Assembly (NCBI RefSeq): GCF_029873635.1
Contig: NC_080427.1
Location: 74,307,348 to 74,371,347 of the forward strand
From: Malania oleifera
Lineage: Eukaryota > Streptophyta > Magnoliopsida > Santalales > Ximeniaceae
Reading direction: 5' to 3'
DNA length: 64,000 bases
In this document: positions 1 through 10,482 of the stretch, piece after piece
How the letters are laid out: each line of letters opens with the position of its first letter
Numbering within the stretch: the stretch's first letter is position 1
Program-made: the position numbers and the translations under genes
Notes under the pieces: generated by a model
Database searches by the model: none
What the model was told of the DNA's origin: nothing
The model's input: only the letters and a program-made list of their open reading frames with translations

Positions 1-232
1 AGCCAGAATAATAGAAATTGGAGGCGGTGAAGAAGCGGCGCGCGGCCCAGCTTTAAAGGCGCGGCGAGGCCGGCGCCAATTAACCGAAAAGTAGGCTAAT
101 TGAATGTACTGTTGCCGTTGGCATCCGCTCCCCAACTAATTTGACCCCTCTCTGCCCTCTCCCCTCCCTCACAACTCACAGCTCACGTACCCCATAGTCA
201 ATACTATTCCAATCCACTACCAAAAATTAAAA

Positions 233-457
233 TATAAACAAAACTAACCCTCTACAAAATTACACACACACACACACTCTATCTCTCTCTCTCTCTCAAC
301 CACATAACTTATTCATGAGGACCGTAACAAGTAACCACAGCCCCACGCCGTTTTCTCCCCCTCTTTTTAAACCCCTTCATCCCTCTCTCCCCCCTCCCAT
401 AACCCACCCACCTCACTCTCACACCACAACCCCGTCTCTCTCTCTCTCTCTCACGAC
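233..457 (+). promoter_or_regulatory. Probable core promoter and 5' leader of the GPAT gene
   Basis: A TATAAA hexamer at 233-238 lies about 220 bases before the start codon. The stretch between holds an AC/CT microsatellite and a second CT run at about 434-452, just before the ATG. CT-rich leaders are common in plant genes. The transcription start cannot be placed from sequence alone, and a second TATA-like stretch (TTTTTAAA, about 363-370) is an alternative. Confidence 0.35.
262..297. repeat. AC/CT microsatellite
   Basis: An (AC)n run passes directly into a (CT)n run, upstream of the GPAT coding region. It is simple-sequence DNA, probably in the promoter or 5' UTR. Confidence 0.85.
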
Positions 458-1078
458 ATGGGAGCTAAGCAGTACCACTTCGAGCCAATCACAAAATGCA
501 GCTCCGGCGGCCGATCCAACCAGACCGTGGCGGCAGACCTCGACGGCACCCTCCTGGTCTCCCGCAGCGCCTTCCCCTACTTCATGCTGGTGGCCCTTGA
601 GGCCGGCAGCCTCCTCCGCGCCCTCCTCCTCCTCGCCTCCGTCCCCTTCGTCTACTTCACCTACCTCTTCCTCTCAGAGGCTTTCGCCATCAACACTTTC
701 GTCTTCATCACCTTCGCCGGCCTCAAAATCCGCGACGTCGAGCTCGTTGCCCGCTCCGTCCTCCCCAAGTTCTACGCCGAGGACGTCCACCCCGACACCT
801 GGCGGGTCTTCAATTCCTTCGGGAAGCGCTACATCGTCACGGCCAACCCCAGAATCATGGTGGAGCCGTTCGTGAAGAACTTCATGGGCGCCGATAAGGT
901 TCTGGGGACGGAGCTGGAGGTGACCAAGTCCGGCAGGGCCACTGGGTTTACAAGGAAGCCTGGCGTTCTCGTGAGGGAGCACAAGAGGATGGCCGTGAAG
1001 AGAGAGTTTGGTGCCAATTTGCCAGATTTGGGACTCGGGGATAGAGAGACTGACTATCAGTTCATGTCCATTTGCAAG
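458..1078 (+). CDS. GPAT6: Glycerol-3-phosphate 2-O-acyltransferase 6-like, exon 1 (HAD phosphatase domain)
   Basis: This exon encodes residues 1-207 of a predicted 501-residue protein, the length I know for Arabidopsis GPAT6. The N-terminal half is a HAD-like phosphatase domain with motif I DLDGT (residues 27-31) and an acidic motif GDRETD (194-199). A hydrophobic stretch at about 41-90 should sit in the ER membrane. In the land-plant GPAT4/6/8 group this domain removes the phosphate from lysophosphatidic acid to give 2-monoacylglycerol for cutin. The start is the ATG at 458 after a CT-rich leader; MGAK followed by FEPI fits GPAT6 N-termini. The exon ends in phase 0 at AAG|GT (1078/1079). 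No stop or frameshift is seen. Codon third positions are strongly C/G-rich, unlike the surrounding DNA. Assignment to the GPAT6 clade rests on remembered similarity; GPAT4 or GPAT8 is a less likely alternative. Confidence 0.93.
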
Positions 1079-2698
1079 GTTTGTTCTCCCAATTAATTCA
1101 GCCTTTTTTGTTTTGTTGCTTTTGTTTATGTTTAATTGTTGTGGTAGTGGCTCGATCTGTGCGCGACTTGGTCTCGTAACTCACCCTTGTTTTATCGTTT
1201 TCCTATTATTGTTGTGGCAGTCAAGTCTCGTAACTCACCCGCTTTTCTTTCTTTCTTCCTTATTTTTTTAAAAGAAATTTAATAATGAACAGTGCTCTAT
1301 GGGACGTACGAGTGGGATCTTAATTTATTTCATGCTTCGTTAATTTTCCATGAAAACGACTATCACGTGTAATTTTTTTAATTTTAAAAATAATTATAAT
1401 ATATATCATACAGTTTTATTTATATTTCTATCCTTAATTTGTATGAAAAACTTGAGAATCATTATTTTATTTTCTTCAAGCTCGAGCTCCTGGTAAAAAA
1501 TTTTAGAATGATACAATATTATGTTCCTCTTTGAAGAAATAAAAAATTAAAATAATTTTGTTCATAACCACACCTGTTGCAGTCTTGTTTTTCTCCCTTT
1601 AAATTCAGTTGTACTTCATTTATGAGGCTTTATATTTTCGTTTCTACTTCAAAGTAATTTTTGATGTATGTGGTAATTTTTTACTTTCATTTTCTTATAT
1701 ATATGAGAGATAATTAAATATTTTGAACTCTAGACATAATTTTCATGTTCACCTAGAAATTGATATGACCTATTCACATCAATTGTTTTTAAAATTTAAA
1801 GCCAATAAATCCTTCCACCAACCTAAAAAAAATTATTGGATAATTAACAAAAGGTAATGATGTGTTATTTGATGTTAAGCTTGGGTCTTCTTCATGCTTT
1901 TCTTACCAGATCTTTACCTTCAACTCAAGTGGCATGAGTAAGGGAAGTACGTGCCGTACCCCATTAGCATAAGGCATTCAAACCAAATTTAGATTTCTGG
2001 AGGAATGCCACGTGTATCCCTCTCCACCAATCAAATCTGGAATACATATTAATAATATATAAAAAAAAGAAAAAAAGTTGTGGCGTCCATGTGGGGGGGT
2101 TACCGGTTACCTGCGAGTCAATTCGTCTTTTCTCAAATGTTGGTTGAGCGTGAATCGTGATCCCTTGTTTTTGTATGCACGGAGTCACAGGCTACTTGCC
2201 TACTTCCCTTCGTCTTTCTTTTTTCTCTCATTTTCCCTGGTTACAAATATTGGTCAGCTAACTTGGCCGCTTATGGTTTTATATGGGCGACCCTGCTGGA
2301 CCTCAATGGATTTTCTTAACGAAATGATCTGTACACAATTTGGGTGAACTTGAATATTTATCTTTGGTTAAATTCCTCACATTTGACTCAACCTATGTAT
2401 GTTGTATATGCGTATTTAATATACATCGAATTTGAGTTCCTTCTAACCCCGACTACTTCATCCATTAATTTTATTTACGGGAATGAAATTCAAATTCTTA
2501 CCTGGAAATGGACACTATTCATTCTTCTCATCATATTTTACAAAGAAAAATGTTCGGTATATCAATGCTGCTAAGCCCATTAATTCTCCATTAATTTTAT
2601 TTAACATTTATTTATAAACATCAAATGTAGGTGAGAGAAAGTAATGATGTGTGTTCTACATCTAACATAAAATTTAATGCACGTCTAATTAATGGCAG
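1079..2698 (+). other. Single GPAT intron (1,620 nt)
   Basis: The intron starts GTTTGT after AAG and ends TTAATGGCAG before GAA. It is AT-rich, phase 0, and keeps the reading frame from the exon-1 end (SICK) into EGYLVP. I see no transposon or RNA gene inside it; the open frames here are chance. Confidence 0.9.
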
Positions 2699-3583
2699 GA
2701 AGGATACCTGGTGCCAAGAACAAAATGCGAGCCGCTGCCAAGGAACAAGCTGCTAAGCCCCGTGATATTCCACGAGGGGCGGATGGTTCAGCGCCCAACC
2801 CCACTGGCGGCCCTCCTCACCTTCCTCTGGCTCCCCATCGGCGTCATCCTCTCCCTCCTCCGCGTCTACATCAACATCCCCTTGCCCGAAAAGATCGTCC
2901 GCTACAACTACAAGTTCCTCGGCATCAAGCTCATCGTCAAAGGCACCCCTCCCCCGCCTCCCAAGCCCGGCCACCCCGGCGTCCTCTTCGTCTGCAACCA
3001 CCGCACCGTCCTCGACCCCGTCGTCACCGCCGTAGCCCTCGGCCGCAAAATCAGCTGCGTCACCTACAGCATTAGCAAGTTCTCCGAGCTCATCTCCCCC
3101 ATCAAGGCCGTCGCCCTGTCCCGCGAGCGAGACAAGGACGCCCGCAACATCAAGCGTTTGCTGGAAGAAGGCGACCTCGTGATCTGCCCCGAGGGGACCA
3201 CCTGTCGCGAGCCATTCCTCCTCCGCTTCAGCGCGCTCTTCGCCGAGCTCACCGACCGGATCGTGCCCGTGGCCATCCACGCCAAGCAGAGTGTGTTCCA
3301 CGGGACCACCGTCCGCGGGTTCAAGTTCCTGGACCCGTATTTCGTGTTCATGAACCCCAGACCGGTCTACGAGATCACGTTCCTGAAACAGTTGCCGGCG
3401 GAGCTCACTTGCCGGGGCGGGAAGTCGCCGATCGAAGTGGCGAATTATATTCAGAGGGTGCTGTCAGGGACGCTGGGGTTTGAGTGCACCAATCTGACGA
3501 GGAAGGATAAGTACGCGATGCTCGCAGGGACGGACGGCCGGGTTCAGGCGCCGACGAAGGAAAAGAAGGAAGAAGAAGAATGA
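2699..3583 (+). CDS. GPAT6: Glycerol-3-phosphate 2-O-acyltransferase 6-like, exon 2 (PlsC acyltransferase domain)
   Basis: This exon encodes residues 208-501 and the stop. It opens with [14 protein letters not shown], then a membrane stretch at about 242-261. The PlsC/LPLAT domain follows with block I NHRTVLD (catalytic His308 and Asp313), a block II region around [14 protein letters not shown], block [12 protein letters not shown] (about 371-379) and block IV VPVAI (about 396-400). All expected catalytic residues are present. The C-terminus is a short acidic/lysine tail (KEKKEEEE). The enzyme transfers an acyl group, typically an omega-oxidised C16/C18 acyl-CoA, to the sn-2 position of glycerol-3-phosphate at the ER, feeding cutin assembly. 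The gene looks intact. The annotated frame could be started at a GTG at 2711, but the splice junction at 2699 gives the correct join. Confidence 0.94.
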   Translation, partial: EGYLVPRTKCEPLPRNKLLSPVIFHEGRMVQRPTPLAALLTFLWLPIGVILSLLRVYINIPLPEKIVRYNYKFLGIKLIVKGTPPPPPKPGHPGVLFVCNHRTVLDPVVTAVALGRKISCVTYSISKFSELISPIKAVALSRERDKDARNIKRLLEEGDLVICPEGTTCREPFLLRFSALFAELTDRIVPVAIHAKQSVFHGTTVRGFKFLDPYFVFMNPRPVYEITFLKQLPAELTCRGGKSPIEVANYIQRVLSGTLGFECTNLTRKDKYAMLAGTDGRVQAPTKEKKEEEE

Positions 3584-3682
3584 ATGAAGTAACTAAAAAG
3601 TAAATCGATTTAAATATTTTTAGTGAATCGGTGGATCTTTTTCTTTTTCACATGTTTTGAATTAATCAAATGTTGTCATTAC

Positions 3683-3688
3683 AATAAA
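3683..3688 (+). terminator. Candidate polyadenylation signal of GPAT6
   Basis: AATAAA lies 100 bases after the stop codon, within an AT-rich 3' region. Plant signals are loose, so this is only a candidate. Confidence 0.4.
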
Positions 3689-4329
3689 CTTATTGTGAGA
3701 AAATCACAAGATATGATCAGCTAATCTACATGTATATTGATGTTAATTTGTTGCGTATACTACGAATTTATCCATGAGACGGTGTTGATGGCGGTGGCAG
3801 CTGCGGCGATGGGTGGCTGGGGGTGGGCGACGGTGGTGGCGGCGGGCAGGGGCAGCATGTGTTGTGTGTGTTGGGGGACGGGGTGTGATAGTAGGTGGCT
3901 GTGGCGTGGTATTAAATGCACGTACGGTTGAATTTAAAATTAAATGTGGGCGAAGGGGTAGCTTCTTCTTTTGGAGACGTGGCTTCTTGCCACTTGCCAC
4001 TATCCCTGTGGCCATCGAACCATGTATTCCGATATGAAAAAACGACGGGGGGACCAATGGTGTGTATTCCACTCGCGTGAGTCCCGATCACAGTTGAATA
4101 CAAATTGGCCAATCAAATGAAATATAAACATATCTCCTCTCTCTCTCTCTTGGGGCCCACCCATGTGAGAACATTGTACGTATGACTGTGTAGAGTTTTT
4201 TTTTTTTAATTAAAATTATTTAAATACATTTCAGATGTAATTTTATATCCTCAATTGATACGTCCCAAAAAACAAAATAAACGCCGGATAATTTTATATT
4301 TTTTATACAAAAGAAGTTGAACCATACAA
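3689..4329. other. Intergenic stretch with a G-rich tract
   Basis: No gene is supported. About 3785-3880 is a G-rich island on the plus strand (GGCGGT/GGGG runs) in otherwise AT-rich DNA. A CT run lies at about 4136-4150 and a T run near 4197. Open frames here are short and have no recognisable motif. Confidence 0.5.
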
Positions 4330-4461
4330 GTAGTGTTTTTAGCTAAAAAACACTTATTGAAGTAGTGTCCTTGCATGCCTCATGCAATAGGCATGGGTGA
4401 TGTGGCCATTAAAGATGCTACACCAATTAGGTAGCATCTTTAGTCAAAGGAAAACACTATT
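4330..4461. repeat. Hairpin-rich segment, possible MITE
   Basis: The outer ends are inverted (AGTAGTGTTTTT on the left, AAAACACTATTC on the right). Inside are a 7-bp stem (CATGCCT at 4374-4380, AGGCATG at 4389-4395) and a perfect 11-bp stem (AAAGATGCTAC at 4411-4421, GTAGCATCTTT at 4431-4441). Small size and nested stems suggest a miniature inverted-repeat element. No target duplication was established. Confidence 0.4.
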
Positions 4462-4496
4462 CCATCTAGCTTTTTTTATTTTTACATGAAGAATAG

Positions 4497-5018
4497 CGTT
4501 AAATTGTAAAGTCTTTTTCAAGCATTCAAAGTCTAGCATAAGAGTTGTACTATTCATATGGTGGTTGTACTATTTATATGGTGGCTGCACTATTCATTTG
4601 GTGGTTGCACAAGTCTACAAAGATGGCTACATTATTCATTTAGTGGTTGCACAAGTCTACAAAGGTGGCTGCACTATTCATTTGATGGCTTTGAAAAAGA
4701 GGCTTACAAAACCCCTATAAATAGGGAAGTGGTGGTGAGGGAAGTTGTATCCATCCCAAGCATCTCCAACTCCACCTTAGAGAGAGAAATCAAGTACTCT
4801 CCTGCAAAGTATCTCTGTTGTAGCTTGTGTTTCTAGTTTCTCCTAATTTGAGAGAAGTTATATCATTATTTTTCATAATGGATTCATTCTACTCTTGCCC
4901 ATGGTTTTTCCCTCGATTTGTTTGGGGGTTTTCCACGTAAATCTTGGTGTTAAGTCCTCTTTTCTAATTTCTTATTTTAGCTATGTGATACTGTTCCTAC
5001 CCATTCAATTTCCTAACA
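4497..5018 (+). repeat. 5' LTR of the Copia element
   Basis: It is 522 bp and ends TCCTAACA directly before the primer site. Its first base is C where the other LTR has T (CGTTAAATTG versus TGTTAAATTG). It holds tandem units around TATTCATTTGGTGG-type sequence, one 42-bp unit more than the 3' LTR. CTATAAATA at about 4714 is a probable TATA box. Confidence 0.93.
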
Positions 5019-5019
5019 G

Positions 5020-5032
5020 TGGTGTCAGAGCC
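5020..5032 (+). other. Primer binding site (tRNA-iMet type)
   Basis: TGGTGTCAGAGCC starts one base after the LTR. It matches the 3' end complement of initiator tRNA-Met with one substitution from the usual TGGTATCAGAGC. Confidence 0.85.
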
Positions 5033-5237
5033 TTGGGTTACGACCTTTGGGTTGGGGTTACTATTCACGGTTACTATTCACACGTGTCACCGGATACTTT
5101 TATAGTATTGTGAACGTATATGAGATTTGTTCAAGTATATAGTTCCATTCATTTACGATACTGTTCACGTATACGGTATTGATCACGGTGAAAAAGTGGG
5201 AGCCGGTTTAGTGGAGGAGCAGATCTTATCTACTACA

Positions 5238-6110
5238 ATGGCAGCAAAGTACGAAATTGAGAAGTTCAATGGGGATAATTTCTCCCTTTGGAAATTGAAG
5301 ATGAAAGCGGTCTTGAGAAAGGACAATTGCTTAGCGGCAATTGGAGACCGACCAACAGGGATAACTAACGAAAAATGGAATGAGATGAATGACAATGTTG
5401 TGGCTAATCTTCATCTAGCATTAGTAGATTCGGTGTTATCAAGCATTGTAGAGAAGAAGTCAGCAAAAGAAATTTGGGATGCGCTGACAAAGCTCTATGA
5501 GGTAAAGTCACTTCACAATAAGATCTTTTTAAAGAAGCGACTCTACTCTCTTCGAATGAATGAGTCCACATCGGTTACGGACCACATCAACAATCTTAAT
5601 ACGTTATTCTCCCAACTGACAACGTTAGGCCATAATATTGAGCCAACTGAATGAGCGGAGCTTCTACTCCAAAGTCTGCCAGATTCGTATGATCAACTCA
5701 TCATCAACATTACAAATAATATTCAGTCAGATAATCTAGTCTTCGATGATGTTGCGGCGGCTATTCTGGAAGAAGAATCCAGAAGCAAAAACAAGGAAGA
5801 CAGATTGTCCTGTTCTCAACAAGTTGAGGCACTATCGATGATGAGAGGAAGATCAATAGAATGTGGCCCTAGTGAGAGTCACAATCATGGTAGATCAAAT
5901 TCAAGGAGTAAGAAGAATTTTAAATGCTACAACTGTGGCAAAAGAGGGCACATCTTGAAGGATTGTTGGCATAAGAAGAAGAATGCAAGGAAAGCTCCTG
6001 AGGAGAACGCTTCTCAAGGATGCACTGCGAGTACTTCCAGTGATGGCGAAATCCTGTACAATGAAGCGGAAATGATCTCTAAAGGTGGTAAGAAACTTAT
6101 TGATGTATAG
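5238..6110 (+). pseudogene. Copia Gag region, broken
   Basis: The likely start is the ATG at 5238 (MAAKYEIEKFNGDNFSLWK), typical of the Copia Gag family that coats the RNA in virus-like particles. A CX2CX4HX4C zinc knuckle (CYNCGKRGHILKDC) lies at 5925-5966, between basic stretches. An in-frame TGA at 5652 and a TAG at 6108 interrupt the frame; both fit single transitions. The same frame is otherwise open throughout. Confidence 0.9.
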
Positions 6111-7457
6111 ATCATGGATTCAGGAGCAACTTGGCACATGACCTCTCACTGAGACTGGTTCCACTCTTATGAACCTGTTTCAGGTGGATCTGTATTCATG
6201 GGTAATGATCATGCCTTAGAGATCGCTGGAGTTGGTAATATTAAACTGAAGATGTACGACAGTACAATTCGCACTATTCAAGGGGTACGACATGTGAAGG
6301 GCTTGAAGAAAAATTTATTGTCTTTTGGACAGTTAGATGACCTTAGCTATAAGACCCTTATTGAAAATGGGATCTTGAAGGTTGTCAAAGGTGCGCTTGT
6401 ATTGATGAAAGCAGAAAAGATCGTGGCAAATCTAGACACACTACTGGAAAATACTATACAACAGGGAGACACATTAGTTGCATCAACCTAGGAAGAATCA
6501 ACGATAATGTGGCATCGTAAACTTGGCCACATGTCTAAACGTGGTCTAAAGATTCTTTCAGAACGTAATCTTCTTCCCGAACTCATATCAGTAAGTCTGC
6601 CTTCTTGTGAGCATTGTGTTACAAGTAAGCAACATAGAATAAAATTTGAAAGATCTACTGCCAAAAGCAAACACATTCTAGACTTGATTCATTCTGATGT
6701 ATGGGAATCACCAGTTCCATCCCTAGGAGGAGCGCATTATTTTGTATCATTTATTAATGACTACTCTAGGAGATTATGGGTGTATCCAATCAAGAGGAAG
6801 TCAGATGTGTTTCTAGTGTTCAAAGAATTCAAAGCGCAGGTGGAACTTGAATTTGGAAAAAGAATCAAGTGCTTAAGGACAGATAATGAAGGAGATTATA
6901 AAGATGACAATTTTATTTCATTTTGCAAGCAAGAGGGTATTCAAAGACAGTTCACTGTTGTGCATACACCTCAGCAAAATGGCATAGCAGAGCGGATGAA
7001 CAGAATCATATTGGAAAGGACCAGAGCCATGTTGAAGACTGCAGATCTAACCAAGTCATTCTGGGCTGAAGCAGTCAAAACCACTTGTTATGTGACAAAT
7101 CAATCACCGTCAACAGCAATTGGTTTGAAGACACCGATGGAGATGTGGATTGGTAAGCCAACCCAATATTCTTCTTTTCACATATTTGGATGTCCTGCAT
7201 ATGTAATGTATAATGTCTAGGAAAGAACTAAACTAGACCCAAAGTCTAGGAAATGCATATTCTTGGGTTATGCTGACGGAGTTAAGGGGTATCGCCTGTG
7301 GGATCCCACTGCCCGTAAGGTCGTAGTCAGTAGAGATGTGATATTTGTAGAAAATGAAATGCAAAATAAAGAAAACAACAACACTTCAGAAACGACTACT
7401 GTTCAGATAGAAGAAAATAAAGATTCTTCTGAAGCCGCACTAGAGCATGAGGAATAA
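6111..7457 (+). pseudogene. Copia protease and integrase region, broken
   Basis: The aspartic protease motif MDSGATWHM starts at 6114. The integrase zinc-binding start is WHRKLGHM near 6507 with CEHC further on. The catalytic core shows the Asp of SDVW, the Asp of RTDNEGDY and the Glu of QNGIAERMN, so the DDE triad is visible. GYADGVKGYRLWDP follows at 7266. Nonsense codons at 6150, 6489, 7218 and 7455 break it in the same frame as gag. It would have cut the polyprotein and inserted the cDNA. Confidence 0.9.
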
Positions 7458-9139
7458 GAATCAAATGAGGCCAATGATACAGAAGTTCGACATTCAGTAT
7501 GTGAAACAAGGAAACCATCATGGCACTCAGATTATGTCATGATAGGCAATACTGCATATTGTCTTCTAACAAAAGATGGAGAGCCATCAACTTTCCATGA
7601 GGCTATTAGTAGCACTAATGTTTCTTTGTGGATGACAGCAATGTAGGAAGAAATTGAAGCCTTGTATAGAAATAATACATGGGAGCTTGTTCCATTACCA
7701 CATGGACGTAAAGCCATTGGAAATAAATGAGTCTACAAGATCAAACGAGATGGTAATGATCAGGTGGAATGATATCGTGCAAGACTGGTAGTGAAAGGGT
7801 ATGCTCAGAAAAAAGGTATTGATTTTAATGAGATATTTTCTCCAGTTGTTAGACTTACTACTATCAGAACTATATTGGCCATGTGTGCTGTGTTTGATTT
7901 ATATCTAGAGCAATTAGATGTGAAAACTGCTTTTTTCATGGAGAACTTGAAGAAGAAATTTACATGCTCCAACCAGAAGGTTTTGAAGAAAATGGAAAAG
8001 AAAACTTGGTTTGCAGGTTAACCAAATCTTTGTACGGCTTAAAGCAGGCGCCAAGATGTTGGTATAAGAGATTTGATTCCTTCATAATTAGCCTCAGATA
8101 CAATAGACTTAGTGCAGACCATTGTACGTACTACAAGAGGTTTGGTAATAATGATTTCATTATTTTATTATTGTATGTGGATGATATGTTGGTTGTAGGC
8201 CCCAACAAAGAAAGAGTCCAAGAATTGAAGGCACAATTGGCTAGGGAGTTTGATATGAAGGATTTGGGACCAGCAAACAAGATTTTAGGGATGCAAATTA
8301 ACCGAGACAGAAAAGAAAAGAAGATTTGGCTTTCTCAAAAGAATTATTTGAAGAAAGTCTTGCGACGCTTTAACATACAAGATTGTAAGCCAATTTCTAC
8401 CCCAATTCCTATCAATTATAAATTATCCTCAAGTATCTGTCCTAGCAATGAAGCAGAGAGGATGGAATTGTCTCGAGTGCCATATGCATCAACAGTGGGA
8501 AGCCTAATGTATGCTATGATTTGTATAAGACCAGATATTGCTCAAGTAGTTGGTACAGTCAGTCGGTTCATGGCAAATCCTGGTAGAGAGCATTGGAATG
8601 CTGTGAAGAGGGTCCTAAGATACAATAAAGGGACCTTAGATGCTGCATTATGTTACGAAGGATCAGAATTTATTGTCAGGGGATATGTTGATTCAGATTT
8701 TGCAGGTGATCTTGACAAAAGAAAATCCACTATAGGTTATGTGTTTACTCTTGCAGGAGGAGAAGTAAGCTGGGTATCAAAGTTGCAGATTGTTGTGGCA
8801 TTGTCTACGACTGAAGCTAAATATATGGCAGCTACACAGGCTTGTAAGGAGGCAATATGGATTAAAAGACTATTGGAAGAACTCGGGCACAATCAAAAGA
8901 AAATTTCTCTATATTGTGACAGTCAGAGTGCCTTGCATATTGCAAGGAATCCAGCTTTTCATTCCAGGACAAAACATATCGGAGTACAGTATCACTTTGT
9001 TCGAGAAGTTGTGGAAGAAGGAAGTGTGGACATGCAAAAGATTCACACCAAAGACAACCTAGCAGATGTTATGACAAAACCAATCAACACTGACAAGTTC
9101 ATATGGAGTAGATCCTCTTATGGCTTAACAGAAACGTAA
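7458..9139 (+). pseudogene. Copia reverse transcriptase and RNase H, broken at the N-terminal end
   Basis: After stops at 7644, 7728 and 7770 the RT enters at [13 protein letters not shown] one-base deletion in a T run at about 7930 moves the frame. From 7964 to 9139 the frame is open and carries LYGLKQAPRCWY, the catalytic YVDDM (8174-8188), then RNase H with DSDFAGD and ALSTTEAKYMA. This 391-residue open part is the best-preserved piece of the element. Confidence 0.92.
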
Positions 9140-9207
9140 GTGGCATGAAACTGGCAAGACTAGAAAGGATGAAAAAAAACAAAAAAAAAGGATTTTAAAA
9201 TGACTTT

Positions 9208-9698
9208 AAGTGGGAGAATGTTAAATTGTAAAGTCTTTTTCAAGCATTCAAAGTCTAACATAGGACCTGTACTATTCATATGGTGGTTGTACTATTTATA
9301 TGGTGGCTGTACTATTCATTTGGTGGTTGCACAAGTCTACAAAGGTGGCTGTACTATTCATTTGACGGCTTTGAAAAAGAGGCTTACAAAACCCCTATAA
9401 ATAAGGAAGTGGTGGTGAAGGAAGTTGTATCCATCCCAAACATCTCCAACTCCACCTTAGAGAGAGAAATCAAGTACTTTCCTGCAAAGTATCTTTGTTG
9501 TAGCTTGTGTTTCTATTTTCTCCTAATTTGAGAGAAGTTGTATCATTATTTTTCATAGTAGATTTCTTCTACTCTTGCCCGTGGTTTTTCCCTCAATTTG
9601 TTTGGGGGTTTTCCACATAAATCTTGGTTTCAATTCCTCTTTTCTAATTTCTTATTTTAGCTGTGTGATACTGTTCCTACCCATTCAATTTCCTAACA
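9208..9698 (+). repeat. Polypurine tract and 3' LTR of the Copia element
   Basis: AAGTGGGAGAA at 9208-9218 is the polypurine tract. The LTR follows from TG at 9219 to CA at 9698 (480 bp). It has one 42-bp tandem unit less than the 5' LTR. Confidence 0.92.
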
Positions 9699-10299
9699 TT
9701 ATAAGCATAGGTTAGTATAAAACTTTGTAAGTATGGAAGTAGTTTGTGTATTTGAACTGTTGATCCATGCTTTTCAGTATGGAAGTAGTTTGTGTATTTG
9801 AACTGTTGATCCATACTTTTCAGTGACTTACTGCCATGTTTTTCTACATATGTAAGATTTATTCTAATTAAATAGAGAATGAGTTTTTATTTTTCAATTT
9901 GGGGGGTGATTGTCGGGTTGGCCCTTAATGAGTTGCATGCTACTATGCACTAAAAAGGGAATCACATTTGTGGATCCTACTAGACTAGTGGTCTTCACAA
10001 GGGCATGTTTAATGGGTTTGGTCCCTTTTCTCTTAGGTACATGTTATAACTTTCAGTATGCCTATAAATATTGCATGCTAGCATAATATATCTATAGATT
10101 TTTTAAGGATGTTTAGTAGTTGAAAAAAATATACATTTTTTTATTTTCAGTGAATTTAAAAATACAAAAAACAAACTTTAAAAAAAAAATCTCATAAATC
10201 AATTCATGTATTTTGTCATTAATTGCTACAATTTTTGTTCATGCTCTTATGATATTATAATTAATTCGTTCTTATGTAATAGATTTTAGATGATGAAAA
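9699..10299. other. AT-rich spacer with a tandem duplication
   Basis: A 46-bp unit is directly repeated at 9731-9776 and 9777-9822 with one visible mismatch (CCATGC/CCATAC). The rest is AT-rich with A runs near 10180. No gene was recognised. Confidence 0.6.
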
Positions 10300-10482
10300 T
10301 TGGCACATACGACGCATTGTCACTCGTCCTTGGCCTTCAAACTCAATGTTTGCTGGTCCACATGTATAACTAGTGACGGGCCTTCCGTTAATAGGAAGGT
10401 TGAACAAAATAGCGGCGTCCTATAATGTGATCGTCGCCTCACTAGGGGTAGGTGAAATGTATGTGTCTCTAACCTCCAGCAC
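10300..10482 (-). pseudogene. Plant mobile domain fragment, distal part (continues from 18942-19200)
   Basis: Read on the minus strand from the edge of Gypsy A, the sequence gives RLETHTFHLP, then (with a one-base shift and one TAG stop) DAAILFNLPINGRPV. This is the characteristic core of the plant mobile domain found in MAIN/MAIL-type proteins and in several transposons. The other half lies at 18942-19200 across Gypsy A, and the reading frame joins at the duplicated AGCAC. It then runs into AT-rich DNA, perhaps an intron. Confidence 0.7.

Larger units (their letters stand above)
4497..9698 (+). mobile_element. Full-length Copia LTR retrotransposon (Tnt1/Tork-like), decayed
   Basis: Two direct LTRs (4497-5018 and 9219-9698) flank a PBS, one long gag-pol frame in the order gag, protease, integrase, RT, RNase H (the Copia order), and a polypurine tract. 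The polyprotein frame is broken by nine nonsense codons (5652, 6108, 6150, 6489, 7218, 7455, 7644, 7728, 7770) and a one-base loss in a T run at about 7930. Lineage is judged from Gag and RT appearance and is tentative. The 5 bases outside the LTRs (AATAG and TTATA) do not match, so no target duplication is recognisable. Confidence 0.93.

Noticed and set aside
315..875. 186-codon open frame overlapping the GPAT start
   Set aside because: It is a Ser/Pro-rich shadow in another frame of the GC-rich GPAT exon and its CT-rich leader; no domain.
2753..3301. 182-codon antisense frame opposite GPAT exon 2
   Set aside because: Acidic, low-complexity reverse shadow of a GC3-biased gene; the sense strand has full catalytic motifs.
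9731..9822. LTR or transposon end
   Set aside because: It is a simple 46-bp direct duplication with no TG/CA ends or target duplication.
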